DNA of 64,000 bases from Microbacterium luticocti DSM 19459. GTDB taxonomy: Bacteria > Actinomycetota > Actinomycetes > Actinomycetales > Microbacteriaceae. Where the stretch lies: assembly GCF_000422405.1 (NCBI RefSeq), contig NZ_AULS01000001.1, positions 434,001 to 498,000 of the forward strand, written 5' to 3'. A model generated the notes under the pieces. The model had not been told where the DNA came from, ran no database searches, and worked only from the letters and a program-made list of their open reading frames with translations. Positions within the stretch are counted from its first letter, which is position 1; each line of letters starts with the position of its first letter. Position numbers and translations under genes: made by a program. Positions 26,194-35,774 of the stretch are shown piece by piece.

Positions 26194-27813
26194 TCAGGCG
26201 CGCGCGGCGACGGCCGCGGCATCCACCCCCGGCGGCAGTGCGCCGTACAGGTGACCGGTCGCGCCGTCGGTCAGGCGCGACGCGGTGAAGGCGTCGGCCA
26301 CCGCGGCCGGAGCGGTGCGCACCAGCAGCGACCCCTGCAGCGCGAGGGCGAGGGCGGCGACCAGCTCGCGGGCGCGGGTGGCCGGCTGCGGGTCGGCGGC
26401 GACCTCGCGCGCCAGGCGCCGGGTGCGGTCGAGGTGGGCATCCAGGCGCGGATCTGTGCCACGTGCGGTCTCGAGTTCGGCGTCGAACGCCTCGACGCAC
26501 TGCGGCTCGCGGGCCATCGCGCGCAGCACGTCGAGCGCGATGACGTTGCCCGATCCCTCCCAGATCGCCATCACCGGCTGCTCGCGGTAACGCATCGCGA
26601 GCGGAAAGTCCTCGGTGTAGCCGTTGCCGCCCAGGCACTCCAGCGCCTCGTAGGCGTGGCCGGGTCCGCGCTTGCAGACCCAGTACTTCATCACCGGTGT
26701 CGCCAGGCGTCGGAACGCGCGTTCGGCGTCGTCGGCGTCGTCGTCGTGGGCGCGGGCCAGCCGCAGCGCGGCGGCGGTGGCCGCCTCGGTCTCGAGCTGC
26801 AGGTCGGCGATCACCGCGGTCATGGCCGGCTGGTCGATGAGCGTGGCGCCGAACGCGCGCCGGTGTCGCACGTGCCAGGCGGCCTCGGCGGTGGCCTGAC
26901 GCATGCCCGCGGTGGCGCCGAAGACGTTGTCGAGCCGGGTCTGGTCGACCATGTCGATGATGGTGCGCACGCCGCGGCCCTCCTCGCCGATGAGCAGGCC
27001 GACGGCATCCTCGTACTCGACCTCGCTGGACGCGTTGGCACGGTTGCCGAGCTTGTCTTTCAGCCGCATCAGACGGATGCCGTTGCGTGTGCCGTCGGCG
27101 AGCAGTCGCGGCACGAGAAAGCAGCTGAGGCCGCCGGGCGCCTGCGCCAGCACGAGGAACGCGTCGGACATGGGGGCGCTGCAGAACCACTTGTGGCCGC
27201 GCAGCAGGTACCGGCCGTCGCCGGTGGGGGTGGCGGTGGTGGTGTTCGCGCGCACGTCCGAGCCGCCCTGCTTCTCGGTCATCGCCATGCCGAAGATCGC
27301 GCTCGTCTTGCCGGGCACCAGCCGTCCGTCGTACCGGGTGGAGTACAGCCGCGGCAGCCAGTGGTCGGCCAGGTCGGGCGCCTGGCGCAGCACCGGGACG
27401 GCCGCGTGCGACATCGAGACGGGACAGGCGTGCCCGGGCTCGACCTGGGCGTACAGCATGAACACGGCGGCGCGCTCGACGTTCGCCCCGGGGCCGGGAT
27501 GCGCCCAGGCCGAGGTGTGCGCGCCGTCGCCGATCGCGGCGGCGATGATGCGGTGGTAGCTCTCGTCGTAGTCGACCTCGTCGATGCGGTTGCCGTACCG
27601 GTCGTGCGTGTGCAGCACCGGTTCGCGCCGGTTGGCGCGGGCAGCGTCGGCCTGGAACGCGGCCGAACCGACCCGCCGGCCGACCTCGTGCAGCCGGGCC
27701 TGGGCCGCGTCGGGCAGGTAGCGGCCGACTCCCTCGACGAGCGCGGTGTTGGCGGCGTACTCGTCGAGGTCGCTGCGCGGCCGCGTCTGGTTGGTCACCT
27801 TGTGCGTGCTCAT
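26194..27813 (-). CDS. aidB: AidB-like acyl-CoA dehydrogenase
   Basis: A 539-residue flavoprotein of the acyl-CoA dehydrogenase superfamily with the length of E. coli AidB (541). Key segments are FGMAMTEKQGGSDVRANTT in the FAD/substrate domain, HKWFCSAPMSDAFLVLA, the KLGNRANASSEVEYEDAV strand, RRAFGATLIDQPAM and YEALECLGGNGYTEDFPLA near the C-terminus. AidB binds DNA and is tied to the alkylation response; the substrate here is unknown. The chosen ATG (27813) gives the standard N-terminus; the frame is open further upstream without support. No clear promoter hexamer at leaderless spacing. Confidence 0.9.
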   Translation of the reverse strand: MSTHKVTNQTRPRSDLDEYAANTALVEGVGRYLPDAAQARLHEVGRRVGSAAFQADAARANRREPVLHTHDRYGNRIDEVDYDESYHRIIAAAIGDGAHTSAWAHPGPGANVERAAVFMLYAQVEPGHACPVSMSHAAVPVLRQAPDLADHWLPRLYSTRYDGRLVPGKTSAIFGMAMTEKQGGSDVRANTTTATPTGDGRYLLRGHKWFCSAPMSDAFLVLAQAPGGLSCFLVPRLLADGTRNGIRLMRLKDKLGNRANASSEVEYEDAVGLLIGEEGRGVRTIIDMVDQTRLDNVFGATAGMRQATAEAAWHVRHRRAFGATLIDQPAMTAVIADLQLETEAATAAALRLARAHDDDADDAERAFRRLATPVMKYWVCKRGPGHAYEALECLGGNGYTEDFPLAMRYREQPVMAIWEGSGNVIALDVLRAMAREPQCVEAFDAELETARGTDPRLDAHLDRTRRLAREVAADPQPATRARELVAALALALQGSLLVRTAPAAVADAFTASRLTDGATGHLYGALPPGVDAAAVAARA

Positions 27814-27927
27814 CGGGTCTGCTCTCTGTCGGACTCTCTGTCGGATGCCACGGTCGGATGCTGCGGTCAGGGTCCGTGGTCGGGCCCGCGCCACCAGTGA
27901 ATCACGTGGGGACGCAGCGCGGGCCGC

Positions 27928-27933
27928 TAGGCT
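27928..27933 (+). promoter_or_regulatory. -10 hexamer TAGGCT of the UAA tRNA gene
   Basis: TAGGCT ends nine bases before the first base of the tRNA. This spacing suits a transcript with a very short 5' leader. Confidence 0.45.
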
Positions 27934-27942
27934 GACGGGCGC

Positions 27943-28015
27943 GCCCCCATAGCCCAACGGCAGAGGCAGGCGACTTAAAATCGCTTCAGTCTGGGTTCGA
28001 ATCCCAGTGGGGGCA
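27943..28015 (+). tRNA. tRNA with UAA anticodon and class I (short variable arm) fold
   Basis: A 73-base cloverleaf: acceptor GCCCCCA/TGGGGGC (7 bp), a D arm with 3 bp plus a C/A mismatch, anticodon stem GGCGA/TCGCT with loop CTTAAAA, a five-base variable region (TCAGT), T stem CTGGG/CCCAG with TTCGAAT loop, and discriminator A. The CCA end is not encoded. The anticodon at 27976-27978 is TAA, which reads the Leu codon UUA, but bacterial tRNA-Leu normally has a long variable arm. An automated caller would probably name it tRNA-Leu; the true charging is uncertain. Confidence 0.85.
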
Positions 28016-28095
28016 CCCCGACACCACCGCCGCACCTCGGCGCCACACCGCCGAACAAGCGCCACACCGTCGGACACCGCCGCACAGACACCACG

Positions 28096-28112
28096 CCGGG
28101 GCCACGCCCCGG
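28096..28112 (+). terminator. Short GC hairpin downstream of the UAA tRNA
   Basis: CCGGGGC and GCCCCGG form a 7-bp stem with a CAC loop, 80 bases after the tRNA. It may end the tRNA transcript together with the larger hairpin just after it. Confidence 0.4.
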
Positions 28113-28116
28113 GCAG

Positions 28117-28157
28117 CACGACGCCCGCGTCCCGAGGGGCAGGGCGCGGGCGTCGTG
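28117..28157 (-). terminator. Bidirectional terminator between the tRNA and ndh
   Basis: A perfect 13-bp stem (CACGACGCCCGCG and its complement) encloses a 15-base loop. On the minus strand it starts 22 bases after the ndh stop; on the plus strand it is followed by TGTCGCGTTTT. It can serve both convergent units. Confidence 0.8.
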
Positions 28158-28179
28158 TGTCGCGTTTTCGACAGCGGCG

Positions 28180-29688
28180 TCAGGCCGACGCGGACGCCTT
28201 CTTCGCAGCCTTCGCGGCGGGCTTGGCGGCGGCACTGGCCTTCGCGGCGGGCTTGGCCGCATCCGCCTTGACGGCAGGCTCGGCCGCCTTCTTGCCGTCG
28301 GCGGAGGGCGCGGCATCCTTCGCCGGAGCGGCCTCGGCCGGCTGCGGCGGGCGCGGACGCGCGGCGAACTGCTCGAACACCGCCCTCGGGGTCTGCACGG
28401 CCTCGAGGCTCACGATGTCACGGCCGAGCCAGAAGTTGTTCCACCAGCCCCACAGCACACGCCACTTGCGCTCCCACGACGGCATCGCCAGACCGTGGTA
28501 ACCGCGGTGCGCGAGCCAGGCGATGAAGCCCTTCAGCGCGAGGTTGCCGGACTGGAACACGCCGTTGTACAGGCCCAGGCCCGCCACGGCGCCCAGGTTC
28601 TTGTGCACGTACTGCTTGGGCAGTTCACCGCGCAGCACCGCGACGAGGTTCTTCGCCAGCAGCTTCGCCTGACGCACCGCGTGCTGCGCGTTGGGCACGC
28701 AGTACCCGCCCACGCCGCCGCCGGTCAGGTCGGGCACCGCCGACACGTCACCGGCCGCCCAGGCGCCCTCGACCGCCTCGTCCTCGGTGCCGACCCGCAG
28801 GTCGGCACGGGTACGGATGCGGCCGCGCTCTTCGACGGGCAGGTCGCCACCGCGCACCACCGTCGGGTTCGCCATGACGCCCGCGGTCCACACGATCAGG
28901 TCGCTGGGGATCGTCTCGCCGGTCGACAGCTCGACGTTGCCGCCCACCGCGCTGGTGACCTGCGTGTCGAGGTGCACGTACGCGCCGCGCTGGGCGAGGT
29001 TCTTCAGCACCCACTCACTGGTCTTCAGCGACACCTCCGGCATGATCCGGCCCATCGCCTCGATCAGGTGGAAGTGCGTGTCGTCGAAACTCAGCTGCGG
29101 GTAGTCCTTCAGAAGCGCGGATGCCAGTGACCGCAGCTCGGCGAACGCCTCGATGCCCGCGAAACCGCCGCCGACGACGACCACGGTGAGCAGCCGGTCA
29201 CGCTCGGGCCCGGCCGGCATGGCGGCGGCCCGGTCGAAGTTGCTCATCAGCCGGTCGCGCACCGCGACGGCCTCTTCGATGGTCTTCAGTCCGATCGCGT
29301 TGTCGGCGATGCCCGGAATCGGGAACGTGCGCGAGACCGCGCCGGCGGTCACCACGATCTGGTCGTACTCCTGCTGCCAGCTCTGCCCGTCGGGACCGGT
29401 GATGGTCGCGGTCTTGTGCGCGTGGTCAATGCCGGTGACCTTCGCGGTGATCACCGTGGTGCGCTTCAGGTGCCGGCGGTGCGCCACCACCGCGTGACGC
29501 GGCTCGATCGAGCCGGCGGCCACCTCGGGCAGGAACGGCTGGTAGGTCATGTACGGCAGCGGGTCGACCATGGTGACCTCTGCCTCGCCCTTGCGCAGTC
29601 GCTTCTCGAGCTTCCAGGCGGTGTAGAAGCCGGCGTACCCACCGCCGACGATGAGGATCTTGGGCGCAGTGGTCACGGCGGTGTTCAC
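28180..29688 (-). CDS. ndh: Type II NADH dehydrogenase with Lys/Ala-rich C-terminal tail
   Basis: A single-subunit, non-proton-pumping NADH:quinone oxidoreductase on the inner membrane face. The 502-residue protein has the FAD dinucleotide motif ILIVGGGYAGFYTAWKLEK at about 11-29, the NADH motif TVVVVGGGFAGIEAFAEL at about 170, WAAGDVSAVPD, and QHAVRQAKLLAKN. A membrane-anchoring C-terminal region (WRVLWGWWNNFWLGRDIVS) follows. The final 60 residues are Ala, Lys and Pro in PAAKA-type blocks, like a histone H1-like tail, and are longer than the family needs. The start is GTG with AGGAG 12 bases upstream. Confidence 0.95.
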   Translation of the reverse strand: MNTAVTTAPKILIVGGGYAGFYTAWKLEKRLRKGEAEVTMVDPLPYMTYQPFLPEVAAGSIEPRHAVVAHRRHLKRTTVITAKVTGIDHAHKTATITGPDGQSWQQEYDQIVVTAGAVSRTFPIPGIADNAIGLKTIEEAVAVRDRLMSNFDRAAAMPAGPERDRLLTVVVVGGGFAGIEAFAELRSLASALLKDYPQLSFDDTHFHLIEAMGRIMPEVSLKTSEWVLKNLAQRGAYVHLDTQVTSAVGGNVELSTGETIPSDLIVWTAGVMANPTVVRGGDLPVEERGRIRTRADLRVGTEDEAVEGAWAAGDVSAVPDLTGGGVGGYCVPNAQHAVRQAKLLAKNLVAVLRGELPKQYVHKNLGAVAGLGLYNGVFQSGNLALKGFIAWLAHRGYHGLAMPSWERKWRVLWGWWNNFWLGRDIVSLEAVQTPRAVFEQFAARPRPPQPAEAAPAKDAAPSADGKKAAEPAVKADAAKPAAKASAAAKPAAKAAKKASASA

Positions 29689-29710
29689 GGTTGAGAGAAC
29701 TCCTAGGGAT

Positions 29711-30985
29711 TCAGCGGCGTGGCGCGCGAGATCCGCGTGCCGATCGGATGCGTCGGACAGCAGCGGTGACGCCGAGCCCTATCAGTATAGCGGGCAGCGT
29801 GGCGGCCATCAGCGGGAGGCTGCCGTACATAACCCGTTCCCGGGTGGGCAGCAACGGCGAGACCGGGCGGGAGACCGGGTCGGCCCGCGGCAGCGGCGGC
29901 ACCTCGACCGGCTTCTCGCTGGGCAGCGGCGCCGGCGCGACCTGCGCCCGCCGGTACAGCCGGATCCAGTCCTTCAGTTCGTCGGCCGGTCCGCCCGCCA
30001 CACGGGGAACGGATGCCGACACCGCGGCCGCGGCATCCACGATGCCGTACCCGTACAGCGGGCTGGGCACGTCGCTGACGCCCGGCGGGCGACGTGCGGT
30101 CTTCGTGATCCGCTCGATCACGTTCGCCGCGTTCAGCTCGGGGTGCGCGGCACGGACGAGCGCGGCGATCCCCGACACGATCGGCGCGGCGCCACTGGTG
30201 CCGTCCCAGCGCACCACGGTGCCGTCGGCCGAGACGCCCAGCAGGTCTTCGCTGGGCGCCGAGACGCCGATGGTGATGCCTTGAGTGGATGCCTCGACCG
30301 ACGCGTGTCCGCTCTGGTCCACCCCCGCGACGGTGAGCACCCCGGGAATGGTCGCGGGAGCCCCCACCCGCGCGGTGCCGCTGCCGCGGTTGCCGGCCGC
30401 GACCACGACCACGACGTCGTGCTCGAACGCGTAGAGGAACGCGTCGTCCCAGCTGGTGTCCCAGTCCAGGGTGTTGGTGGTGAACGAGAGGTTGATCACA
30501 TCGGCGCCGTTGTCGACCGCCCACCGCATCGCCTTGGCCACCTGCTCGGTGAACGGCACCTGCGAGCTCGCGCCGAACCCGACCGAGATCGACAGCAGGT
30601 CGGCCTCGGGAGCCACCCCGATCATCCCGGTGTCGTCGCCGGTGCCGCGGGCCGCCGCCAGCGAGCCCACCCAGCTGCCGTGGTTGGCGTCGACGGGTCC
30701 CACCGGCGTGCGCCCATCGGCGCTGCCCGCCCCCGACACGTCCGTACCGCCGACGACGGCCGGATCGAGTTCGGGTGCGTGCCCGATGCCGGTGTCGATC
30801 ACGGCGATGCGCACGCCCGCGCCCTTCGTGGTCTGCCAGGCCTTCTGGATGCCGTTGTCGGCCAGCCAGTATTCCTGCGAGCGGATCGGGTCCCCGCTGG
30901 AATCGGGTTCGGGGACCTCGGCGGCGGCCGTGCACGCCAGCACGGTGAGGATCCCGGCGACCGCGGCCGCCAGCATCCGCCTCAT
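29711..30985 (-). CDS. Membrane-anchored S8 (subtilisin/mycosin-like) serine protease
   Basis: A 424-residue exported protease. The signal peptide spans residues 4-22, and Cys18 in VLAC could be a lipobox. Catalytic residues are Asp64 in IAVIDTGIG, His102 in NHGSWVGS and Ser264 in DGTSGAAPIVSG, with the oxyanion Asn in VVAAGNRG. A Pro-rich linker leads to a C-terminal helix (SLPLMAATLPAILIGLGVTA) and basic tail, the mycosin layout. No type VII secretion genes are nearby. The ATG overlaps the DUF501 stop, and ndh follows after 22 bases. Confidence 0.9.
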   Translation of the reverse strand: MRRMLAAAVAGILTVLACTAAAEVPEPDSSGDPIRSQEYWLADNGIQKAWQTTKGAGVRIAVIDTGIGHAPELDPAVVGGTDVSGAGSADGRTPVGPVDANHGSWVGSLAAARGTGDDTGMIGVAPEADLLSISVGFGASSQVPFTEQVAKAMRWAVDNGADVINLSFTTNTLDWDTSWDDAFLYAFEHDVVVVVAAGNRGSGTARVGAPATIPGVLTVAGVDQSGHASVEASTQGITIGVSAPSEDLLGVSADGTVVRWDGTSGAAPIVSGIAALVRAAHPELNAANVIERITKTARRPPGVSDVPSPLYGYGIVDAAAAVSASVPRVAGGPADELKDWIRLYRRAQVAPAPLPSEKPVEVPPLPRADPVSRPVSPLLPTRERVMYGSLPLMAATLPAILIGLGVTAAVRRIRSARGSRAPRR

Positions 30986-31509
30986 CCGGCCGCTCCGCCC
31001 GGGCCGGGATCGGCGCACGCGCACCGCTGCGGCGACCAGTCCGCGCGGGCCAATGCGGCGTCGCCGATCGGGTTCACACCGGGCCCGGCGGCCAGCGCGT
31101 GTGCGGCCAGGGCGTGCAGGCACTTGACCCGGGTGGGCATGCCACCGGCCGACACGCCGTCGATCTCGGGCACCTCGCCGTAGGACGCGCGATCGGCCAG
31201 ATAGGCCTCGTGGGCGCGCCGGTACGCGGCCTGCATCTGGTCGTCGGCGGCCAGCTGCTCGCCCAGCTCGCGCATGATGTGGTCGGCCTCCAGCCGCGAC
31301 ATCGCGGCCGATGCGGCCGGATGGGTGAGGTAGTAGAAGGTCGGGAACGGTGTGCCGTCGTCAAGCCGTGGCGCGGTGGCGACCACGGTCGGGTTGCCGC
31401 ACACGCACCGCGCGGCGATGCCCACGACCCCGCGCGCGGGCCGGCCGAGCTGGGCGCGCAGCACGATGAGGTCGGCGTCGGTCACGGGCGCGAACGGCGG
31501 GGTGGTCAC
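30982..31509 (-). CDS. DUF501 protein
   Basis: A 175-residue cytoplasmic protein of the actinobacterial DUF501 family, always near ftsB/divIC and eno. Conserved features are LRAQLGRPARGVVGIAARC, CGNPTVVATAPRLDDGTPFP, TFYYLTHP and the CLHALAAHALAAGPG-NPIGD stretch, with several Cys residues (CVCG, KCLH) that could bind metal. Function unknown. The chosen GTG at 31509 lies seven bases after TACCCT; the frame is open for 35 further codons without support. Confidence 0.88.
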   Translation of the reverse strand: MTTPPFAPVTDADLIVLRAQLGRPARGVVGIAARCVCGNPTVVATAPRLDDGTPFPTFYYLTHPAASAAMSRLEADHIMRELGEQLAADDQMQAAYRRAHEAYLADRASYGEVPEIDGVSAGGMPTRVKCLHALAAHALAAGPGVNPIGDAALARADWSPQRCACADPGPGGAAG

Positions 31510-31516
31510 GCGCTCC

Positions 31517-31522
31517 AGGGTA
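31517..31522 (-). promoter_or_regulatory. -10 hexamer TACCCT of the DUF501 gene
   Basis: TACCCT on the minus strand ends seven bases before GTG 31509, giving a probable leaderless transcript for the DUF501-protease unit. Confidence 0.5.
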
Positions 31523-31714
31523 GCGGGGGCCGCCGTGACCGGGCTGGATCTTCGGGCCGCGGGCGCGCGGCGGGGCTCAGGCGCGCGGCCGAAACCGCGG
31601 TCGGGCCGGACCACCGGAGCACGGCCCGCTCAGAGACCGGGCCGGACCGCCCCGGGCACGTCCGGCCTGGAGCCTCGGCCGGACAACCGGGGTACGGCCG
31701 GCGGGCGGGCCGGC

Positions 31715-32341
31715 TCACCGGGTCGCGGTCGGGCCGGGAGTGCGGCTGGGTGTCGGCGTGCGCGTGGACGTGTCTTCGGACGGGGCCGTGGCGCTGCGGG
31801 CGAGCCCGGCCTCGGCGACCGAGCGTACGAGCTGCGACATCCAGTCGGTCTGCGTCGCCTGCAGCTTGTCGCTGACCGGCGCCTTCTCGCGCGGCACGTC
31901 GCTGTCGGCGAGGTCGTTGTCGACGAGATAGATCACTTCGCCGGGGTTGGCGTAGTACAGCCGCTCGCGGGCCTGCGCGGTGATGTACGCGGGGTCCTTG
32001 TAGCGTGCGCGTTGCCGCTGCAGGTCGGCGACCTCGTCCTTGGTCACCTGCACCGACTGCGCCAGCGCGGCGATCTGCTGACGCTGCGAGATGTACGTGC
32101 CCACCGTCGGCACGAGCACGAACACCCCGAGCACGACCAGGCCGAGCATGATCACGGTGAACCCCGAGATGCGCGACGCCTCCAACCACCCGCGCACGTC
32201 GACCGGGCGCCGCGCTGCGGGTGTGGCATCCCGACCCCGGCCGCCGGTGGTGGATGCGGCGGCCGCTCGGTCGGTGGATGCCGCGGCCCGGCCCGGTCCG
32301 GGCTTCGGCGGACGGGAAGGGGGAGCCGGTCGTCGTGCCAC
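31715..32341 (-). CDS. ftsB: FtsB/DivIC family septum formation initiator
   Basis: A bitopic divisome protein. The 208-residue sequence has a long basic, Ala/Pro-rich cytoplasmic N-terminus (about 55 residues), one helix (GFTVIMLGLVVLGVFVLVP), then a periplasmic coiled coil (QRQQIAALAQSVQVTKDEVA) and the family motif YKDPAYITAQARERLYYANPGE. The Ser/Thr/Pro-rich tail is low complexity. Between eno and DUF501 it occupies the normal divIC position of actinobacteria. The start is GTG with GGGGGAG upstream; eno ends 53 bases before it on the same strand. Confidence 0.92.
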   Translation of the reverse strand: MARRPAPPSRPPKPGPGRAAASTDRAAAASTTGGRGRDATPAARRPVDVRGWLEASRISGFTVIMLGLVVLGVFVLVPTVGTYISQRQQIAALAQSVQVTKDEVADLQRQRARYKDPAYITAQARERLYYANPGEVIYLVDNDLADSDVPREKAPVSDKLQATQTDWMSQLVRSVAEAGLARSATAPSEDTSTRTPTPSRTPGPTATR

Positions 32342-32394
32342 GGCTCCCCCTCTCGTCTGGCCGGCCCTCGTCCGGCCGGTGCGGCCGGTGAGCG

Positions 32395-33741
<1,347 letters not shown>

Positions 33742-33771
33742 TCACCCCGACGCGACGTCGGGGCGCCGCAC

Positions 33772-34734
33772 TCACCTGCCGGGCAGCGCGTGCGTCCCGG
33801 CCGCCGGCTGCTTCGGCGGGCGCGGCGCCGGCTGCCGGCGGAACTGCCCGGTCACCGCGAGCACCACCACCACGACCGCCTGCACGCCCCACGCGACAAC
33901 GCCGAGCGGGCCCACGAGAGCCAGGTCCGCCGGTGCCCCCGATGCCCGCAGCATCAGCACCAGTCCGCCGACGGCGTTGAGCGACCCGTGTGCGAGCACC
34001 GCCGGCCACACCGATGCGCTGCGCAAGCGCAGCCACCCCAGCAGCACGCCCCACGCGATGCACCCGCCGATCATGAACAGCACCCCGGTCACGTCGGTGC
34101 GCCCGAAGTTGTAGCCGAGCAGGATGATCGGCGTGTGCCAGAACCCCCAGATCGCGCCGCTGATCACCAGCGCGGGCCAGGTGCCCAGTGGCCGCAGCGC
34201 CGGCAGCAGCCATCCGCGCCAGCCGAGCTCCTCCCCCGCCGCGAGCACGCTGTTGAACAGCGCCGCGAACGGGATCATCGCCAGTTGCACCGCCACCAGC
34301 ATCCCCACCGGCGGCAGCGGCGTGGACTCCGGCAACGCCGCCCGCAGCTGCTCGGCGAAGCCCGAGAACCCGACCAGATCCAGCCGCACCAGTCCGAACG
34401 CCCCGGCCAGCAGCGTCGTCACGCCCACCACGACGATCGGGCCGAACAGCCCGACGACGAGCATCCCGACGAACCGACCCGCGGGCCGCAGCGGCCACAT
34501 GCCCAAGAACCGCAGCCGGTCCGTGCGCGGTGTGCGCAGGGCGAACACCGCGATCAGCATCGCCACGGTCGGCGTGAGCATCATCGCCGGAAGCACGGCA
34601 CCGGCCCACGGCGACACCAGCCCCTGTCCCGACACCCACAGCGGCAGGGCGATCAGCCATGCCAGCGCGCACGCCGCCACCACGAACACGATCACCGCCG
34701 GCCACGCCACCCGGCCCCGCACCTCGTCGCTCAT
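33772..34734 (-). CDS. CPBP family intramembrane metalloprotease
   Basis: A 320-residue polytopic membrane protein with the CAAX-protease/bacteriocin-processing (CPBP, ABI) motifs: AAGEELGWRGWLLPAL (EExxxR type) and SGAIWGFWHTPIILLGYNFG (FxxxH type), and a later HGSLN. Members cleave or process membrane proteins or prenylated substrates; the target is unknown. A Pro-rich cytoplasmic tail ends the protein. The ATG overlaps the stop of the DUF1648 gene by four bases, placing it last in a GntR-controlled operon. Confidence 0.9.
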   Translation of the reverse strand: MSDEVRGRVAWPAVIVFVVAACALAWLIALPLWVSGQGLVSPWAGAVLPAMMLTPTVAMLIAVFALRTPRTDRLRFLGMWPLRPAGRFVGMLVVGLFGPIVVVGVTTLLAGAFGLVRLDLVGFSGFAEQLRAALPESTPLPPVGMLVAVQLAMIPFAALFNSVLAAGEELGWRGWLLPALRPLGTWPALVISGAIWGFWHTPIILLGYNFGRTDVTGVLFMIGGCIAWGVLLGWLRLRSASVWPAVLAHGSLNAVGGLVLMLRASGAPADLALVGPLGVVAWGVQAVVVVVLAVTGQFRRQPAPRPPKQPAAGTHALPGR

Positions 34735-35774
34735 TCCGTTCTGTCCCCCTTGTCGTCAGCGGCGGGGGTGGATGCCTCCCGCTCACGCAATCCGTTCAGC
34801 AACGCCGCGCCCGTCCCGGCGTCATCGACCGTCACCACGAACCGACGGCCGTCCCGCCGGTCCACCTCGATGCCGTCCCCGGTGCGCAACACCACTCCGA
34901 ACCGGCCGTCCATCCCGTAGCGCAGCCCCCACCCGCCGAACTCGGCGAACGGGTGCACCGACACGGTGCGCACCGCGACGATGTCGTCCAACGGCACCTC
35001 GAACCGCGGCCACCCGGCCGCCGATCGCACCCGCAGGCCCTGCCGCGACGCGCGCACCCGGAACGTCAGCATCGTCGCCAGCAACCCGAGCAGCACCACT
35101 CCGATGACGGCGGTGATCCACCATGCCGATTCGCCCCCTACCCACATCAGCACGGCGGTGACCAGCGGGATCAGCACCACCACCGCCAAGACGATCCGGC
35201 CCGCAAGCCCGGTCGTGGCCACCGCGGTCCACACCGCACGCTCGTCCGGTGCCAGCTCGAGCGGGGCGCTCTCACCCGGCCGCGCCGCATCCTGAGGCGG
35301 CACCGCCGGCTGCAGGAACCATCCGGCGACCCCCGCCGCGGCCATCGCCGCGAAACCCACCAGCACCCACCCGCCGTCCTCGGGTGCCTCGGCGGCATCC
35401 GTCAGCCCTCGTTGGACACCGACCGCCGAGAGCATCATGACCGCCATCATGGCGCTGAGCCCGAGCGTCGTCGCCCCCAGCAACCGCGCCGTCTGCGACC
35501 ACGGCGGCCCGGTGCGGCCGGACCGGTGCGCCACCGCCACCACGACGGTCGACAGCACGATCATCGCCGCCGGCACCCCGGCACCGACCACCAGGAAGGT
35601 CCACGCCGGCCCGAACCCGTCCGGGCCGTTGCCTGACCAGTGCGTCGCGGCCGGGTCCGGCAGCTGCGGCAGCCACATCGCGATGACCACCGACGAGACC
35701 AGCGTGATCGCCGCCGGCAGCACGACCCCCACCCAGACGAACGCCCGACGCGCCCGTCGCACCGCCGCGCTCAC
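34731..35774 (-). CDS. DUF1648 domain membrane protein
   Basis: A 347-residue membrane protein. The N-terminal helix is followed by LPQLPDPAATHWSGNGPDGFG, the signature of DUF1648 (SdpI-like N-terminal domain). Five or more further helices and a C-terminal cytoplasmic PH-like part (VPLDDIVAVRTVSVHPFAEFG, YGMDGRFGVVLRTGDGIEVD) follow. Function is unknown; family neighbours include bacteriocin immunity proteins such as SdpI. The GTG overlaps the stop of the GntR gene and the stop overlaps the CPBP gene, so all three are coupled. Confidence 0.85.
   Translation of the reverse strand: MSAAVRRARRAFVWVGVVLPAAITLVSSVVIAMWLPQLPDPAATHWSGNGPDGFGPAWTFLVVGAGVPAAMIVLSTVVVAVAHRSGRTGPPWSQTARLLGATTLGLSAMMAVMMLSAVGVQRGLTDAAEAPEDGGWVLVGFAAMAAAGVAGWFLQPAVPPQDAARPGESAPLELAPDERAVWTAVATTGLAGRIVLAVVVLIPLVTAVLMWVGGESAWWITAVIGVVLLGLLATMLTFRVRASRQGLRVRSAAGWPRFEVPLDDIVAVRTVSVHPFAEFGGWGLRYGMDGRFGVVLRTGDGIEVDRRDGRRFVVTVDDAGTGAALLNGLREREASTPAADDKGDRTE

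Noticed and set aside
27943..28015. Reading the UAA tRNA as a normal tRNA-Lys
   Set aside because: The loop is CTTAAAA with stems of standard length, so the anticodon is UAA and not UUU.
29711..31123. Longer start for the S8 protease at 31123
   Set aside because: It would add 46 Arg-rich residues before the signal peptide and run through the DUF501 gene; ATG 30985 has the ATGA overlap.
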